Shown here one piece after another: positions 37,968 through 49,552 of a DNA stretch of 64,000 nt (positions are counted from its first letter, which is position 1; every line of letters begins with the position of its first letter). The DNA is taken from positions 6,255,525-6,319,524 of the forward strand of contig CM034613.1 of the NCBI GenBank assembly GCA_020091685.1, written 5' to 3'. The notes beneath the pieces are model-generated. The model saw only the letters and a list, made by a program, of their open reading frames with translations, did not search any database and was not told the origin of the DNA. The translations under genes and the position numbers were made by a program. The stretch is from Lutjanus erythropterus (lineage: Eukaryota; Chordata; Actinopteri; Lutjaniformes; Lutjanidae).

Positions 37968-38760
37968 GTAAAAAAAATCATACAGGAATGTAGCAGATTC
38001 AACTAATCTATTCTGATTAAGTTAATGTAAATATACAAGTTATATTAATTCAATTCAAATTAAAATTTCTATTTATTTAACACTTACATGTAACATTTAA
38101 CTCATAAACATGAGTCCCTCTAGGTTTTTTGCTGTGGAAAAATGAATTGAATGAATTGTACTGTGCAGATTTCAGTCAACTCACTAAATTAAGTTTCTCA
38201 GGAGAAAAGACTTTCCAGCATGGTTAGTTTGAGAGTTAAAACTCTCCTGAGACCCTTCATTTTTGAAGTTAGAGGGAAACATATGATGTAAACTTGCTGT
38301 GTGTCTCTAATACACTTTAAGATAATTCAGGTTTGCTTGCTTTCGCAATAATGAAAACGCTGCAAACCATGATGCAGGTTAGTGCTGAATTAGTTAATTA
38401 AAAGAGAACGAATAACATAAATGTTCATCAGTGGTGCTGAACAGCTGTTGGTTCAACTTAATATTTTAAGCTTATTCAACATGTTTTCTCAGGTACAACT
38501 GAATTAATATCAAGTTTTTAAGACTTCATGTTAGGTGAACTCATGTTTATAAATTGTGATGTGTTGTGACAGTGAGTGCTAAAAAAATTGAGTTTAATTA
38601 TCTTGAATGAATAAATAGATTACATTTATTCAACTCATCATTTCAAGTCAAAAGAGGCTTAAAGTTAGAGCAAAGTAAATACTAGAAAATTTAAGTTTAA
38701 TTAACTCGAATAAATAAGTTATTTAAGTTAATGAAAAAAGATTACTTGCTTCCACTAAAT
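37968..38760 (+). mobile_element. family A element(s), head-to-head arrangement
   Basis: Left end ACACTGTAAAAAAAATCATA, then AACTCACTAAATTAAG and AACTTAATATTTTAAGC. The last part (about 38,580-38,760) reads as the left arm of family A in reverse, so the unit is either a long inverted repeat or two copies facing each other. Confidence 0.65.
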
Positions 38761-39182
38761 TCAGATATTAAATGTTAAAAAACCAAATCATCTCATACCC
38801 ACATAAGTGTTGGACCTCTGTGCCATGTTTTATGCAACTGAATTTTGCTTTGAGTGCAGGGAAAGATTCAGGCTATGCAGCAATTACAGTCTGACTGTTG
38901 TTCAGTGAACCTTATCTCCAAAACGTCGCCTTTGCAGGTACAGAGAAAAATACCTTTGATTTCGACTTGACAGGTCTATTACTCAGGTTAACTTTAATAA
39001 CCTAAGATCTGCAAAGTTTTCCAAATCCAGGGGGTAATTCACACACATTAATTCTTCAAGTAGAAACCTGAAAATTACAAAAAATTGGCAGCTTTCACCT
39101 GAGATTACCAGTATTAACAATAATGGGTATTTTATTTGATGTAAAACAGGCTGTATTTTTTATTTCTTTCTTTTTTTTTTTA

Positions 39183-40330
39183 TCAAAGCAGCTGCTAAAA
39201 GCTGAAAATAACCCCTTTGATTCATACGGACTAAAGTGAAAAAATGGCTGCAGATTGAAATCCCATTTCAGAAAGACAAGACAAAGCCTTGTTTTTTTCC
39301 AGAATCATTCTTATTAATCAGAAATTCTTAACCAGAACACATATTGGAGTGATGCTTTCTGCATTATAGTCTGAGGAATGTGCTGTGGGCTTTTTTTTTT
39401 TTGTCATATTCTAATGGGCTACTTTATACACTGAGAAAACAACAGATTTTTATTTTACTTGAAAAGGTAGTGAAACTGAAATTGTCAGAAGTTATAAAAA
39501 TCAAGTTTATTTAGTAATTTTTTTGTGGTTCGCAGTGTATATCTTTCAATGTAGTGGGGATACAAAGCACTTCTCATCATGTTTTCCTCAAACTATATAA
39601 GAAAAGGGTCTCAGGAGCATTTTAACTCTAAAATAATGCATGCTGGGAAGCTGCTAATATGCTGATCATGTTTCTTTATAACTGATTGATTTATTAGTTG
39701 ATTGAACTCTGTGCAGTCTATAAGTAAAAAGAAATCATGTTAATAAGTTCTGAAGTGTTCTGAAAATAAATACTATAAAATTTAACTTTAACTTGAATGA
39801 ATACAATTTGTATATTTACAGTTAATAAAAAAAAGATTTGCTGACGTTCTTCTACATTTCATGATGATGTATTTTTGTACTGTATGTTTTGATCAAAGCA
39901 GCTGCTAACAGCTGAAAATAACGCCTTTGATTCATGCGGAGAAGAGTGAAGAATGGAAACATGGCTGCAGAGTGAAATCCCATTTTCCAGAATCATTAAT
40001 CACAGAAATTCTTAACCAGAACAATATTAGAAAGAGGCCTGCTGCATTATATGCTGAGGAATGTGTTGTGGGCTAGTGTACACTGTAAAAATAGATTATT
40101 TGTTTTAAGTTAACAAAACAAAGCTTTTGTTCACTGGGATCATTGCAAAAACCCTGACTTATCTTAAAATGTATTAAAGACACTCAGCAAAAATGAAAAC
40201 ATGGCTACTGATTAAATGTCAGAAAGACGAGACAGAACAATGTCATTTTTTTCCAGAATCATTCTTATTAGTCACAGAAATTCTTAACCAGAACACATAT
40301 TAGAGTGATGACTGCTGCATTTAATACTGG
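39183..40330. repeat. tandemly repeated block containing a family A element
   Basis: A block starting TCAAAGCAGCTGCTAAAAGC at 39,183 recurs at 39,893 (TCAAAGCAGCTGCTAACAGC) and in part at about 40,195. All three share CCAGAATCATT and AATTCTTAACCAGAACA; the first two share GAGGAATGTG followed by TGTGGGCT. Between units 1 and 2 lies an inverted family A copy (39,430-39,848); between units 2 and 3 lies a CACTGTAAAAATAG remnant (40,082). Confidence 0.85.
39430..39848 (-). mobile_element. family A element, inverted, inside the tandem block
   Basis: Read on the minus strand it gives AATCTTTTTTTTATTAACTG, CTTCAGAACTTATTAACATG, CAATCAACTAATAAATC and GCATGCATTATTTTAG, in family A order. Confidence 0.7.
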
Positions 40331-40334
40331 GGGA

Positions 40335-42190
40335 TCGTCCGGGTCCACGAGGATTAGCATGACATCAGTCTGAAAGATTCATTCACAGAATGACAACAAA
40401 CATCCTTCGTCAGGCGGGAAGTGACACAGAAGGACCGGCAGCTATTTAGCTATTTATACAGAAAAATAAATACCAGCAAATGTGAGGAGTCTCATTCAAT
40501 GATGAACCGGCAGTTAACAATATGGCACTCGAAGTCTGAATTCATCTCTCCACAGGCACAAAAGCAACAGAATCATTTCGTCTGTCTGGAATTTCAAGAC
40601 TTCATGTTTCCTAAATGAGTGATAAGTTGGCGTGCTACATGTAAAAAAAAAAAAGAAAAAGAAAAATCTGGCCAAGATTAGAGCCATGAAGGGAGAAGCA
40701 TGCAGGATATAAACAGCAAAATACAACTTGCATTAAAACAGATTCTCAGGGAAATAATATAATATTTATGCACTGCTGTCAAATGAAAAGCCTCATTACT
40801 CCAGTTTTGGTTTTTTGGCATATGTATATATTTGATTATTTTTATTTTTACTGACGGTCTCAGAACTCCAAAGCTCATTCAAAAACAGATAGAGGAATCA
40901 GCGGGAAGTTAACCACTTCCCACTCTCTGCTGTCAACATATTTATTAGGAAAGATGAGCTCTTCATCTGACAGCAGCAATTCACGGTTTCTGCTACATTC
41001 ACAGTTCTGCAAGAAGATAGATCGTCTATCAGAGCACTGGTACAAGACAGTACTGTATACTGAAACAACACAACAGCAACAACTATAGGACAGTTACTGA
41101 TATTCAGGTAAACATGACAAAAATATAACGTTGTTCAAAGTCCATCCTAATTATAACTGTCCACACTGTCATCCCAGCTGCTTTCTTTTGTCGGCAAAAA
41201 CGGACGATTTTTGTCATCAAGCTTCGGACGAGCACCACAAATCAACAATATTTTATCTGACATCAAAATTGGTCTTATTATTGGTCCATTGAAATGTATT
41301 TCAAAAGAAGACGATAAACAATAAAAAGCAAAGCTTCTCAGATAAAGAAGACAGTAGCTTAGTCTGGGTGGCAGGTTTACATTCTTGGCGAGAACAGCAC
41401 CTCTTTTATGTTTGAAAGAAAAGTAGACAGCCATTCCAATTTGTGCGCTCAAATTATAAACTTCACTGACTTAAACGTTTTACCGAGAAAATACAATTTG
41501 TGGATTTTTTTTTTTAATATATAGGAAGTTTTACAATAACACTTTTGGCCCACATTGAATCAAAAATGCAGAAATTTTACATAGAAATCATACAAATACA
41601 TTCCATTCACATTGGTCATCACATTCATGTGAGTCAGCTGGAGTGGAGCAGTTGCTGTTGCAGTATGTGTCCACTGTGTGGCAGCACGTAGGTATCCTGG
41701 CTTGTGTTCAGTGCAATTTCTCCCCAGTGTTGAGGGCTGTAAAACTGACATACTGTTGCACATTCTGTGTCTGGCTCCCGACTGTTGGCTGATTTGGCTC
41801 CTCGCACACCGGCCGTGGGAGGGATTCTAAAATAGAGAGCTGGAGACAGTCACTGGCCCGTTCATCAAAATCACACTTCAGTTCAAGGGCTGTGATACAG
41901 TGACAGATAAATCCACTGATAGGGCATGAAAACACAAAACACACCAGCGCTGTGATAAAAGAGTATGATGGCAGTGTCACTTGCAAGGTTGGATCAGCAG
42001 CTGGGCAAAGCAGGCAACAGTCCTGGGACCCCAAACCACCAGGGGCTCCAGAGAGCACCACATGCACTGTGTGTGTCAGTTGGTTTGTGGTTATCTGAAG
42101 AATAAATTGTTTTGGAAGTATGCACCAGTTAATTTAAATATATAATAAACCAGGTGGAGTATCAATGCCAGACATAAAGGGCGGAAAAAA
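40335..42190. other. non-coding stretch
   Basis: Even-composition part at 40,335-40,620 (possible regulatory element), A-run at 40,641-40,652, T-run at 41,508-41,516. Minus-strand frames of 101 and 119 codons (41.1-42.1 kb) show no domain and overlap no splice-flanked exon. Confidence 0.4.
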
Positions 42191-42194
42191 AAGA

Positions 42195-42475
42195 GATAAT
42201 TTCGAGAGTAAATGTCAAGATTGAACTTGAGATGTCATGAATAAAGTAAAAATATCAAGAATAAAGTTGAAGAGTTGAGAATCAGAAGTTTAAATGTCGA
42301 GAATAAAGTTTAAATGTTGAGAGTTAACCTTTGTGACATAACACAAAAATAATAACTTTTTACATTGTTTTGCATTTTGAAAATTATGTTTAAATGTCAA
42401 GAATAGAGTCGAAATAACATTTTGAGTTCATTCTCAGCGTTTCAACTTTATTGCCACAATCCAATTTTCAAAGGT
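42195..42475. repeat. degenerate AATAAAGT-type minisatellite
   Basis: Irregular units of about 20-27 bases of the type AATGTCGAGAATAAAGTT recur about eight times, mostly in one sense. Confidence 0.7.
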
Positions 42476-42647
42476 TTCTTTCACTGTTTCCCTTCTGCCT
42501 GGCCCTAATACTCTTATCTTATAAAGGAGGAATGAGGCAAGTTTGAAGACCTTTATTATTTCTGTATTTATCACTAATAACATTTGTGTTCAATCAAATA
42601 GCCACAAACCAATTACTCATTTTTGTTCCGGTCAGTGCATAATTTGG

Positions 42648-42825
42648 CAAATCAATGGTTCCTAACCTGGAGGTTGGGACCCCCCAAGAGGTCGCAAGAT
42701 AAATTGCAGGGGGCTGCCAGGAAAGAAGATGATTTCTCCAATGCAAAATTTAAGTTTTACTTTTATCTGCAATCACTGCCTTTTCCTTGTAAAATACTGA
42801 TTAGTTTTACTTCTGCAGCCCTTTA
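42648..42825 (+). repeat. dispersed inverted-repeat element end
   Basis: CAATGGTTCCTAACCTGGAG, GTTGGGACCCCCCAAGAGGT, then CGCAAGATAAATTGCAGGGG, the familiar left end of a fish element. Confidence 0.65.
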
Positions 42826-42939
42826 ACAATTACTCCAATCAAATAATCTGAGAAGAGAAAATTGCTCTTTGATTGAACTGCTCACAGCTCATACTCACAT
42901 GCAATCATGAGAGGCTGTAAGAAGGCAATATTGTGCTTC

Positions 42940-43015
42940 AAAGGTCCAGTGTGTTAGAATTACAGGGATTTATTGGGAAAATATGTCAAAAAAATATCTC
43001 TGCACACCTGAATGT
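42940..43015 (+). repeat. family E-like terminal fragment
   Basis: AAAGGTCCAGTGTGTTAGAA then TTACAGGGATTTATTGG; short left end only. Confidence 0.4.
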
Positions 43016-43140
43016 AGGCTGTTTTCTCCTGTTTCCAGCCTTTATGCTAAGCTAAGCTAACTAGCTGCTGGCTCCAGCTACATATTTAGCATCCCTATTT
43101 GACAGACTTACACTCTCCCAGAATTAAAAAGAGGGCGAGG
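43016..43140 (+). repeat. family L repeat (copy 2)
   Basis: GTTTCCAGCCTTTATGCTAA, GCTAAGCTAACTAGCTGCTG and CTCCAGCTACATATTTAGC. Plus-strand counterpart of 2.0-2.17 kb. Confidence 0.65.
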
Positions 43141-43403
43141 TAAAATTATGTGTGACCCTTCCCAACTACTACTGCTACTTTCTTTTCCAAAGTCTCCCCC
43201 CTCCTGCACATCAGAGACTCCGAGCTCTGAAAACGAGGACTCCTCATCACCTTCACTCTTTCTTCCCCCAGGCCATAACCAATCATCAACAAAGACACTT
43301 ATTGAAACACAGCCCCTCCACTCTGCAGTATTTCAACATCATATATCTGTTGTTAAAACAGTCACGTAATATTATGTAAATATTCAAGGTCCAGCAGATT
43401 CCA

Positions 43404-43409
43404 TTTATT
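43404..43409 (-). terminator. candidate rasgrp2 polyadenylation signal
   Basis: First AATAAA on the minus strand below the rasgrp2 stop codon, about 0.9 kb downstream of it. If used, the 3' UTR would include the family B element at 43.5-43.96 kb. A single hexamer is weak evidence, and later AATAAA motifs exist, for example near 42,549. Confidence 0.2.
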
Positions 43410-43507
43410 CTATTTTTGTATTGATTTCACTACATCATATGCTGCTCATACATGACTCTGAGCAAATTATTTTGCTGCATGTATATACGCTAGAGAGAGA
43501 GAGGGGG

Positions 43508-43958
43508 GCGTACCAGCATGGAAGTTATTGTGGACACTTAAAACAGTCAAACTAAAAAAATCCCTTTAAATGTATGCTATATTTAGAATATTTTCACCAG
43601 TTTGCTTTGCTGTCAGACAACCTTTTCCGTGCTATCCAAAAGTCATACAATGACACAATTTTTTCCAAGTTTGGCTGGATTTATGAGAGTGATATTTGGC
43701 TTATAAAAGAACATTTTTCTGTCAGAAAAGGTCAGGTAAAGCAGTGAAAAATGTTCTAAAAATATAGCATGGACCTTTTTTAAGTGGCTCAGTGGATACC
43801 TTTTGTTGGTGACACTGACCACTGCAGTACATTGCTTATCTTCCGTGCTGATACTCCAAACCGGAGACGTGCCGACCATCATCTTCTGCAGGTAATACAC
43901 TGACTATCTACTAATAAGCATCTCATACAACCCAGCTTCAAATAATCTGTTATTATTG
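43508..43958 (+). mobile_element. family B element, ends eroded, in rasgrp2 3' flank or UTR
   Basis: TACCAGCATGGAAGTTATTG, TTTGCTGTCAGACAACC, then CACTGCAGTACATTGCTTAT, GGTAATACACTGACTATC and CATACAACCCAGCTTCAAAT. These match both arms of the family, but the TTAA termini are lost. Confidence 0.75.
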
Positions 43959-44333
43959 TTAATATTGTATGACTGACGATCCTGATGCTATGCTGTTTGT
44001 AGTAATACCATGTATAGCATGCAGCATTATGCAGCATTATAATGATTGTGGGCAATAGCTATGATAAAAACGTATAATCCTGTTTCATGTTTTCAGAACT
44101 GTTAACACACAGCATATGATGAACTTTGCTTGAAAGTCAAAAAGTCAAGTCTGAAGGACACCAGGAGTCATTCTGGGCAAAACAGGAAATCATTGCCCGA
44201 GGTAATAATTCATCAGAAACACCAAAGATGAGTAGGCAGACCAAACAAGACAATGACAGTCATAGTCGGAATGAAATGAATAGTGTGAGAATAAATTACG
44301 AGAGCAGCTAAAGTCAACATGTCTCTCACCTGG

Positions 44334-44392
44334 TTATAGGTGGACATCAAACACTCCCTCCTCCACTGACTCGATATCCTCTTCAGCAATTA
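44334..44392 (-). CDS. rasgrp2: rasgrp2 last coding exon: acidic C-terminal tail and stop
   Basis: A 59-base terminal coding exon on the minus strand after a TTTTCAG acceptor. The first two bases (TA) complete the split codon from the previous exon (G+TA, Val). It then reads IAEEDIESVEEGVFDVHL and stops with TAA at 44,336-44,334. Mammalian RASGRP2 ends in a very similar acidic tail finishing VEDGVFDIHL (recalled), so this exon is what fixes the gene as rasgrp2 and not another RasGRP. The intron between this exon and the C1 exon is about 2.4 kb (44,393-46,836). The frame, phase and lack of any intervening exon-like sequence support direct joining. The 3' UTR runs to lower coordinates; its end is not certain. 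Confidence 0.92.
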
Positions 44393-46836
44393 CTGAAAAC
44401 ACAGAAGGTCAGGGTAAAGAAATGAGCTTGGTCAACCAAATGAAAATGCAAAACACTGCCTGAAGCCAATGAAATGAGTGGCCTCGTCTGTTTACCGTTC
44501 AATTCATTTTCCTGGCAGTATTGTCTCACCCATTGATCAAGCATATTCACGCTGATATAAAACAGAGGTAGGCAGGGCACCGTTTTTTGCTAATGTCTAA
44601 TGAAAACATTGCATCCATGAGTCACTGGTCTCGCTGAGGTGGGCCAATCATATTTCCATTGCAAATTACACTCCATTGTTTGAGAATATCCTCCAAATGT
44701 CAGTGCCCCGAATGTTTGGAGGAAGACAAAAGCACCCTTGAAAAGGTGGAGGTGTTGCAGTGCGGAAATGAAATGCTGAAAACGTGTTATAAAAATTCCT
44801 CTAAGTGATGACTGAATTAGATTTTTTTGGAGAAGACAATTATAATTTTCTGCTTGAATTTTTTGACACATTCTGGTACTGTGGGGGTGTTTTTCACGAG
44901 CACATTGGGTACTATATTGTGTCTTTTCCTGAAATCAAGAGAGCTAATGAAGCTATTTCACGCTTCTTATGGAAACAGCAGAACCATCCCACCTACAACA
45001 GTATTTAAGTTTTTTATTTATTTAGCCTGTATTTATTTTTATACAAGAAATTATACAGATAAGCTGTAGCTAATACAAACTAATTTGATGATTTTCTTCC
45101 ATCATTCAAATCACTCTGTTATGTGAACCTTAAAATACCATGAGAGGATCCCACGAGTCACTTCAGTGTTAGCGGTTAAAACGGCGGTGTGTGATTTGTG
45201 ATGAAACATGATCTCACAGCAGAAATTCCATTAAGTGTTAATGAGAAAAGCTGGACAGAGCTTCAACGAACTTCAATCACGACAATTTCAAAAGGGTTTA
45301 AAGGCATCAATACTTGGTCAAGGTTGGTGCTTTTAACATCATTCCCACAAGACATTTACAAATTATCTGCTCTGAATAATAATGTGTCTGGCATGTTTCT
45401 TCTACAAAAAAAAAAAATCATGTGCTTAGTTCTAAATTTCTTAAAATGACATTTACTCTGGGCCACATTTGGTCTCCAAATTAGGTGTGATCTCACATAG
45501 GGAGGTGAGAGCTGGGGCCGTTGTAACAGGGGGAGTTGTACCACACTCAGATCCTCCAGCACAAACCAGCTAGAGTGATGACACTTACTCTGCACATGCT
45601 CAGTGGGAGAAGGATCATTTCACCTCGGCAGAAATTTTTAACAAAAAACTGATTTCAAGGTATGGATTAACTTTTTGGATGTACAGGTGTTTGTTTTTTT
45701 ATGTTGTCTAAAGTTCAGATGACTGCAAACTTAAACTTACATCAATTATATCTCTAGCTTATTGGTTAAAAGTGTAGCTATGCGCGTTGCTAACTAGCAT
45801 ACAAGACTTCATGGCTGCAAGATCAGAGACAATGAGCATATTTCACTAAATCTAAATGTTCTGGCTAAAGACTCAAAAAGTGGCAATTAATACTGAGTGC
45901 TGGACAAAAAAAAACAGATACAAAAGTACAAAAATAAGTCTGCACACCAGAAACAGCTCCTTATAGAGATTTAATAGTAATAGGCATCAGACATTGTCTG
46001 AATATACCCCCGCCTGAATATGTTAAACTCATTTAATGATCATTGCTTTGCCGTAGCTGCTCTTTGCAATAGATTTACAGTGGCTTCAGAGGGAAGACAA
46101 CTCATTTTGGCCAAACTAGAAGAGTGCAGATCTCTGTCAGGCAAACTAATGTCTGAATGTAACCCCTCTGTAATCACCAACATTTTGATAGGTAACTGCA
46201 ACTGTTTCTCTCAAGAACTGCTATCCTATTAGATATTTGCATGAAATTTTGTCATGATTACTGTACGAATTCTTGAGTTATGTCCAAAAACTTGTTTTGT
46301 GAGGTCACTGTGACCTTTGACCTTTGACCTCCAAAATCAAATCAGTTCATCCTTGAGTCAAAGTGTTCATTTGTACCAGATTTGATGAAACACCCTCCAA
46401 AGTTAGATATCGCATTCACAAGAATAAAATGGAGATGAGGTCACAATGGCCTTGACCTTTGACCTTTGACCACCAAAATTTAATCAGCTCATCCTTAAGT
46501 CCAAGTGATCTTTTGTGCCAAGTTTGAAGAAATTCCTTTCCCAAGGTGTTCTTCAGATATTACCTCCACAAGAATGGAAGAACCTAAAAGCGTAATTCTT
46601 CTGCAGTTATATAAAAATGATTTTCAAGGTTTTTCAGAGACTGTGAATCATAGACGTCCTTCAGCATACAGTCATGAATGTGCACAAAAAAAATTAAGCC
46701 GACGGGTTCAGTATATGTGGGATTAACTGCGGACAAGCTGCAGGTCGCACACACACGAGCGATCGCATCATCCCCTCCAAATGAGCCATGAGCCTGCCTC
46801 ATGTGCTGTTGATTTAACAACCACAGCAGCACTCAC
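44393..46836 (-). other. rasgrp2 last intron
   Basis: Non-coding, between the C1 exon and the tail exon, with GTGAGT donor and TTTTCAG acceptor. It holds a family C repeat (about 46.2-46.75 kb) ending some 90 bases from the donor. The segment 45,460-45,640 is of even composition but shows no acceptable exon. The other short open frames here have no family resemblance. Confidence 0.8.
46215..46745 (+). repeat. family C repeat (GACCTTTGACC type)
   Basis: Contains two GTGACCTTTGACC / TTGACCTTTGACC blocks (46,310 and 46,452), each followed by CAAAAT..AATCAG(T/C)TCATCCTT. This indicates an internal duplication of about 145 bases. The 3' part matches 9.54-9.72 kb. Confidence 0.75.
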
Positions 46837-46995
46837 CTGTGTTCTGCAGGCTGGGTGGGGTGTTGGCAGGTGGAGGGAAGCTGTAGGATCTGGCCTGGAG
46901 GGCGGGCGGTGTCTCGTGGCTGATGCTCTTGGTCCTCTTCCGGCACTCGACTGCCAGGCGGCTCCGGCAGGCCTTGTGGCAGTTGACCCCGCAGG
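46837..46995 (-). CDS. rasgrp2: rasgrp2 internal exon: end of C1 zinc finger plus Ser/Pro-rich linker
   Basis: A 159-base exon of rasgrp2 between a GCCGCAG acceptor and an ACAG|GTGAGT donor; both splice junctions are phase 1. It encodes CGVNCHKACRSRLAVEC, which supplies the C1 ligands in the order C-x4-H-x2-C-x7-C, then a basic RKRTKS stretch and a linker with ARSYSF and a PPPANTPPS segment. Mammalian RASGRP2, as I recall it, has ACGVNCHKQC, then RLSVECRRR, then RAFSF at the same places. This agrees better with RASGRP2 than with RASGRP1, 3 or 4. The C1 domain of this family contacts membrane lipid, although the mammalian RASGRP2 C1 binds diacylglycerol weakly. The open frame continues well upstream of the acceptor into a pyrimidine-rich intron, but that extension is low-complexity and is not taken as coding. 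Confidence 0.9.
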
Positions 46996-47007
46996 CTGCG
47001 GCCGGAG

Positions 47008-47190
47008 CGTTCATGCGGTGGGAGAAGGACGGCGGCAAGGAAAGGTGGCGGGAGAGGAGGAGAGGGCGCGGGGGGCGGAGGAGGGGGAGGGAGAGTCGGC
47101 GGGAGGGGAGGCGAGAAGGGAAGAAGGGAGGGGAAGGCCGGGAGCGAGGGGGAGAGACGGGGAGAGGGTCAGACAGAGGGACGGGTGCAA
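47008..47190. repeat. purine-rich, G-rich tract beside the rasgrp2 C1 exon
   Basis: The plus strand is almost entirely G and A with many GGG runs for about 180 bases. In the rasgrp2 transcript (minus strand) it is a long C/U tract that leads into the 3' splice site at 46,996. The tract creates long spurious open frames on both strands. Confidence 0.8.
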
Positions 47191-47389
47191 ACAGAAACAT
47201 CGGGGCGAACGGCAGAGCTAGTGGTGACAGGAGAGCGCTTCTACACGCCATGCACACACACGAACACTGGCACACACACACAGTGAGACCGACTGTGCCC
47301 GACAACAACTCTGTCAGCCAGCGGGAGTCTAAGAGGAGAAGAGCGACGGGTCATTGAGCAAATAAACACATGAGAGTCAAAGAACCTGA

Positions 47390-47390
<1 letters not shown>

Positions 47391-47429
<39 letters not shown>
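47391..47429. repeat. (CA)n microsatellite
   Basis: About 19 uninterrupted CA units, the longest dinucleotide run in the window. Confidence 0.98.
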
Positions 47430-47431
<2 letters not shown>

Positions 47432-48894
47432 CTCAGGTTTGTCACTGTGGCCAGAAACTTCTCTCTCCCTGCACAAGATTTTCTTCCACATTTAAATTTT
47501 AGAGAAGTTTGACACTTTTAACAAAGGTCTTTTGTACATTAAAATTCCAAGTCATTATCACATCCTAACAGTAATAGGCTGGTTGAAAAATTATTTTTCT
47601 CCTCCAGTTAGGAAATGTATTACCCTCCTCACCCTAAGTGGACAAGTACGTACCTTTCATTCATGATGAACTCTGACATGCTAATTAAAAACTTTTCTTA
47701 TAATTTCACTTCTTTTTCTTCTTCTTTCCTCTTGGTTTGTTGCTCTGAATTTACTGTTGTTGTTACCTTGGCAGCCACCTACCGAGTGGCAATATAACTG
47801 AGGATGTCACAATAACCAAAGCTTGGGTAGCCAGTTGATGTCTAAATCTAAATTTGTGATGGTAATCCTTTTCCTACAGTACACTTATTTATTTTCTTTT
47901 AAAAATGGACTGATACTGACTGCTGTATTGTTTTTGTTTTGCATTTGTACATACATAATTCAAACATTCATTTCCAAAGATAAAACTGATGATTAAAACA
48001 ATTAATGACAATTTTTTTGCAAATGCTTAGGTCCTGGCTGGCTTCTAAAAAAAATCACGATCACGATGTGTCTGCTCCGCTGTCTCAGTGACAAACACCA
48101 CTACGACCTGAAAAGACCTGAAACATGGATGCAAATTATCTGGCATTTTGCTATCAGATGTAACTAGCTAGCTAGGATTGATCTCCCCAAATATAAAATA
48201 TATTCCTTTAAACAAGACTTGCTGTAATATTGTGACTGTATTGATATGAAAGTTAGGCATTGTGACAACACTCGTTCCAAGACACTGAGATGCCTCTCAT
48301 ATCTGAGTCCAAATATCTGAATGTCTCTAGCAGTAAAACACACATCCAACTACACACACACACATTCAGAGCTCTCGACACACTCGGCTCCTGCACTGCT
48401 GAGGGTGATTCATTTCAATTATGTCCCTGCCGCTCTCTCTACCTCCCTGAGTACAGGCTAACAATGGTAATGGGGATGAATGGCTGTGGGGCTTTCTCAT
48501 TGACTTCCTGTGGTCTCATTAATGCACTGGAACAAGCCCGAACACTCACACACTCCCAGTCTGACTCGCAGACATCACTCCTCCAGAGAGGAGAGGAGAC
48601 GGGAGAGTGGAGTGTTTGGGGGTGTGAGTAGGGGGAGATGTGTATGTACAGAGTGCTTGTGTTTGCTCTCTTTTCACCTCCATCTTTTTGCCTCAACAGC
48701 AGCTATCACAGAGGCATGTTTGTCTTTTAATAAGTAAGTTATCCTCCAAGCACCAGAAAAGCTCAAAAATGAGATTATTTTAAACGACTATTCCCAAAAG
48801 ACCAAATTAAAACGCAATTAAAGTAGAACATTTCTTGTTAATTAAGAAATGAGGCAGTGATCAATTCAGAATATTTGCTGTAGAATTCATCCAA

Positions 48895-49405
48895 TATCAT
48901 CAGTCCGACATTGGCCTATCACAGCTATATATGTCTATATTAGTGTCAGTATATATGTTATCCGATATGTGCCTATATGAAAACCTATTTTGTCAACTGC
49001 ACATAATGCAGATTCTTTTTATTTGTTAGTGTTATAGGCAGCATTGTGCATATTTGATTCTTAATCTTAATTCATGTTTAATATATACCTATATTTTGCT
49101 CTATTTTTTTTTTTAATTATAGTTATTTCTAATTATTAAAAACACAGACAAAAGTTGACTGTTTCAGTGCCTGATGTAATTTTGAACAATAAAGTTGTTA
49201 AACTGTTAAATATTTTTGCATCTACTAGATATTTTTTGTCTTAAGTTTTAACCACTTTTGAGGGATCATTGCAAAAAATGTGTTTATGTATATATTCTAT
49301 ATCCTGTATATTATATTCTGTATAAGAACAGTGGCCATTATGGTGACGTAGGAAATTTTTTACTCCCTAATATTGGCATTGGCCCCAAAAATCCAACATC
49401 AATCT
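48895..49405. repeat. family I dispersed repeat, degenerate
   Basis: Contains CCGATA / TATCGG-type motifs and ends with a block containing CATTGGCCCCAAAAATCC and GGCTCTGATT, as in a common teleost repeat with alternating GATA/CGAT cores. A second, more decayed copy is at 5.49-5.86 kb. Confidence 0.45.
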
Positions 49406-49552
49406 GGCTCTGATTTGTTCTCCTCCTATACACAAGCTGCAGGGCGCGGTACACTGCAAGTAACAGACCACAAGACTTCAAAGGCCCCAAGGAGCATTAA
49501 TTACTCTGGTTGCTATGCAACTCAAATGTTTGATGATGACTTTCAAGCTATT

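Noticed and set aside
46781-47221. 146- and 144-codon plus-strand frames, Arg/Gly/Glu-rich
   Set aside because: Shadows of the rasgrp2 exon and the purine tract.
46814-47308. 164-codon minus-strand frame taken as one exon
   Set aside because: Only 46,837-46,995 is bounded by splice sites and fits RasGRP2; the rest is the translated pyrimidine tract and CA sequence.
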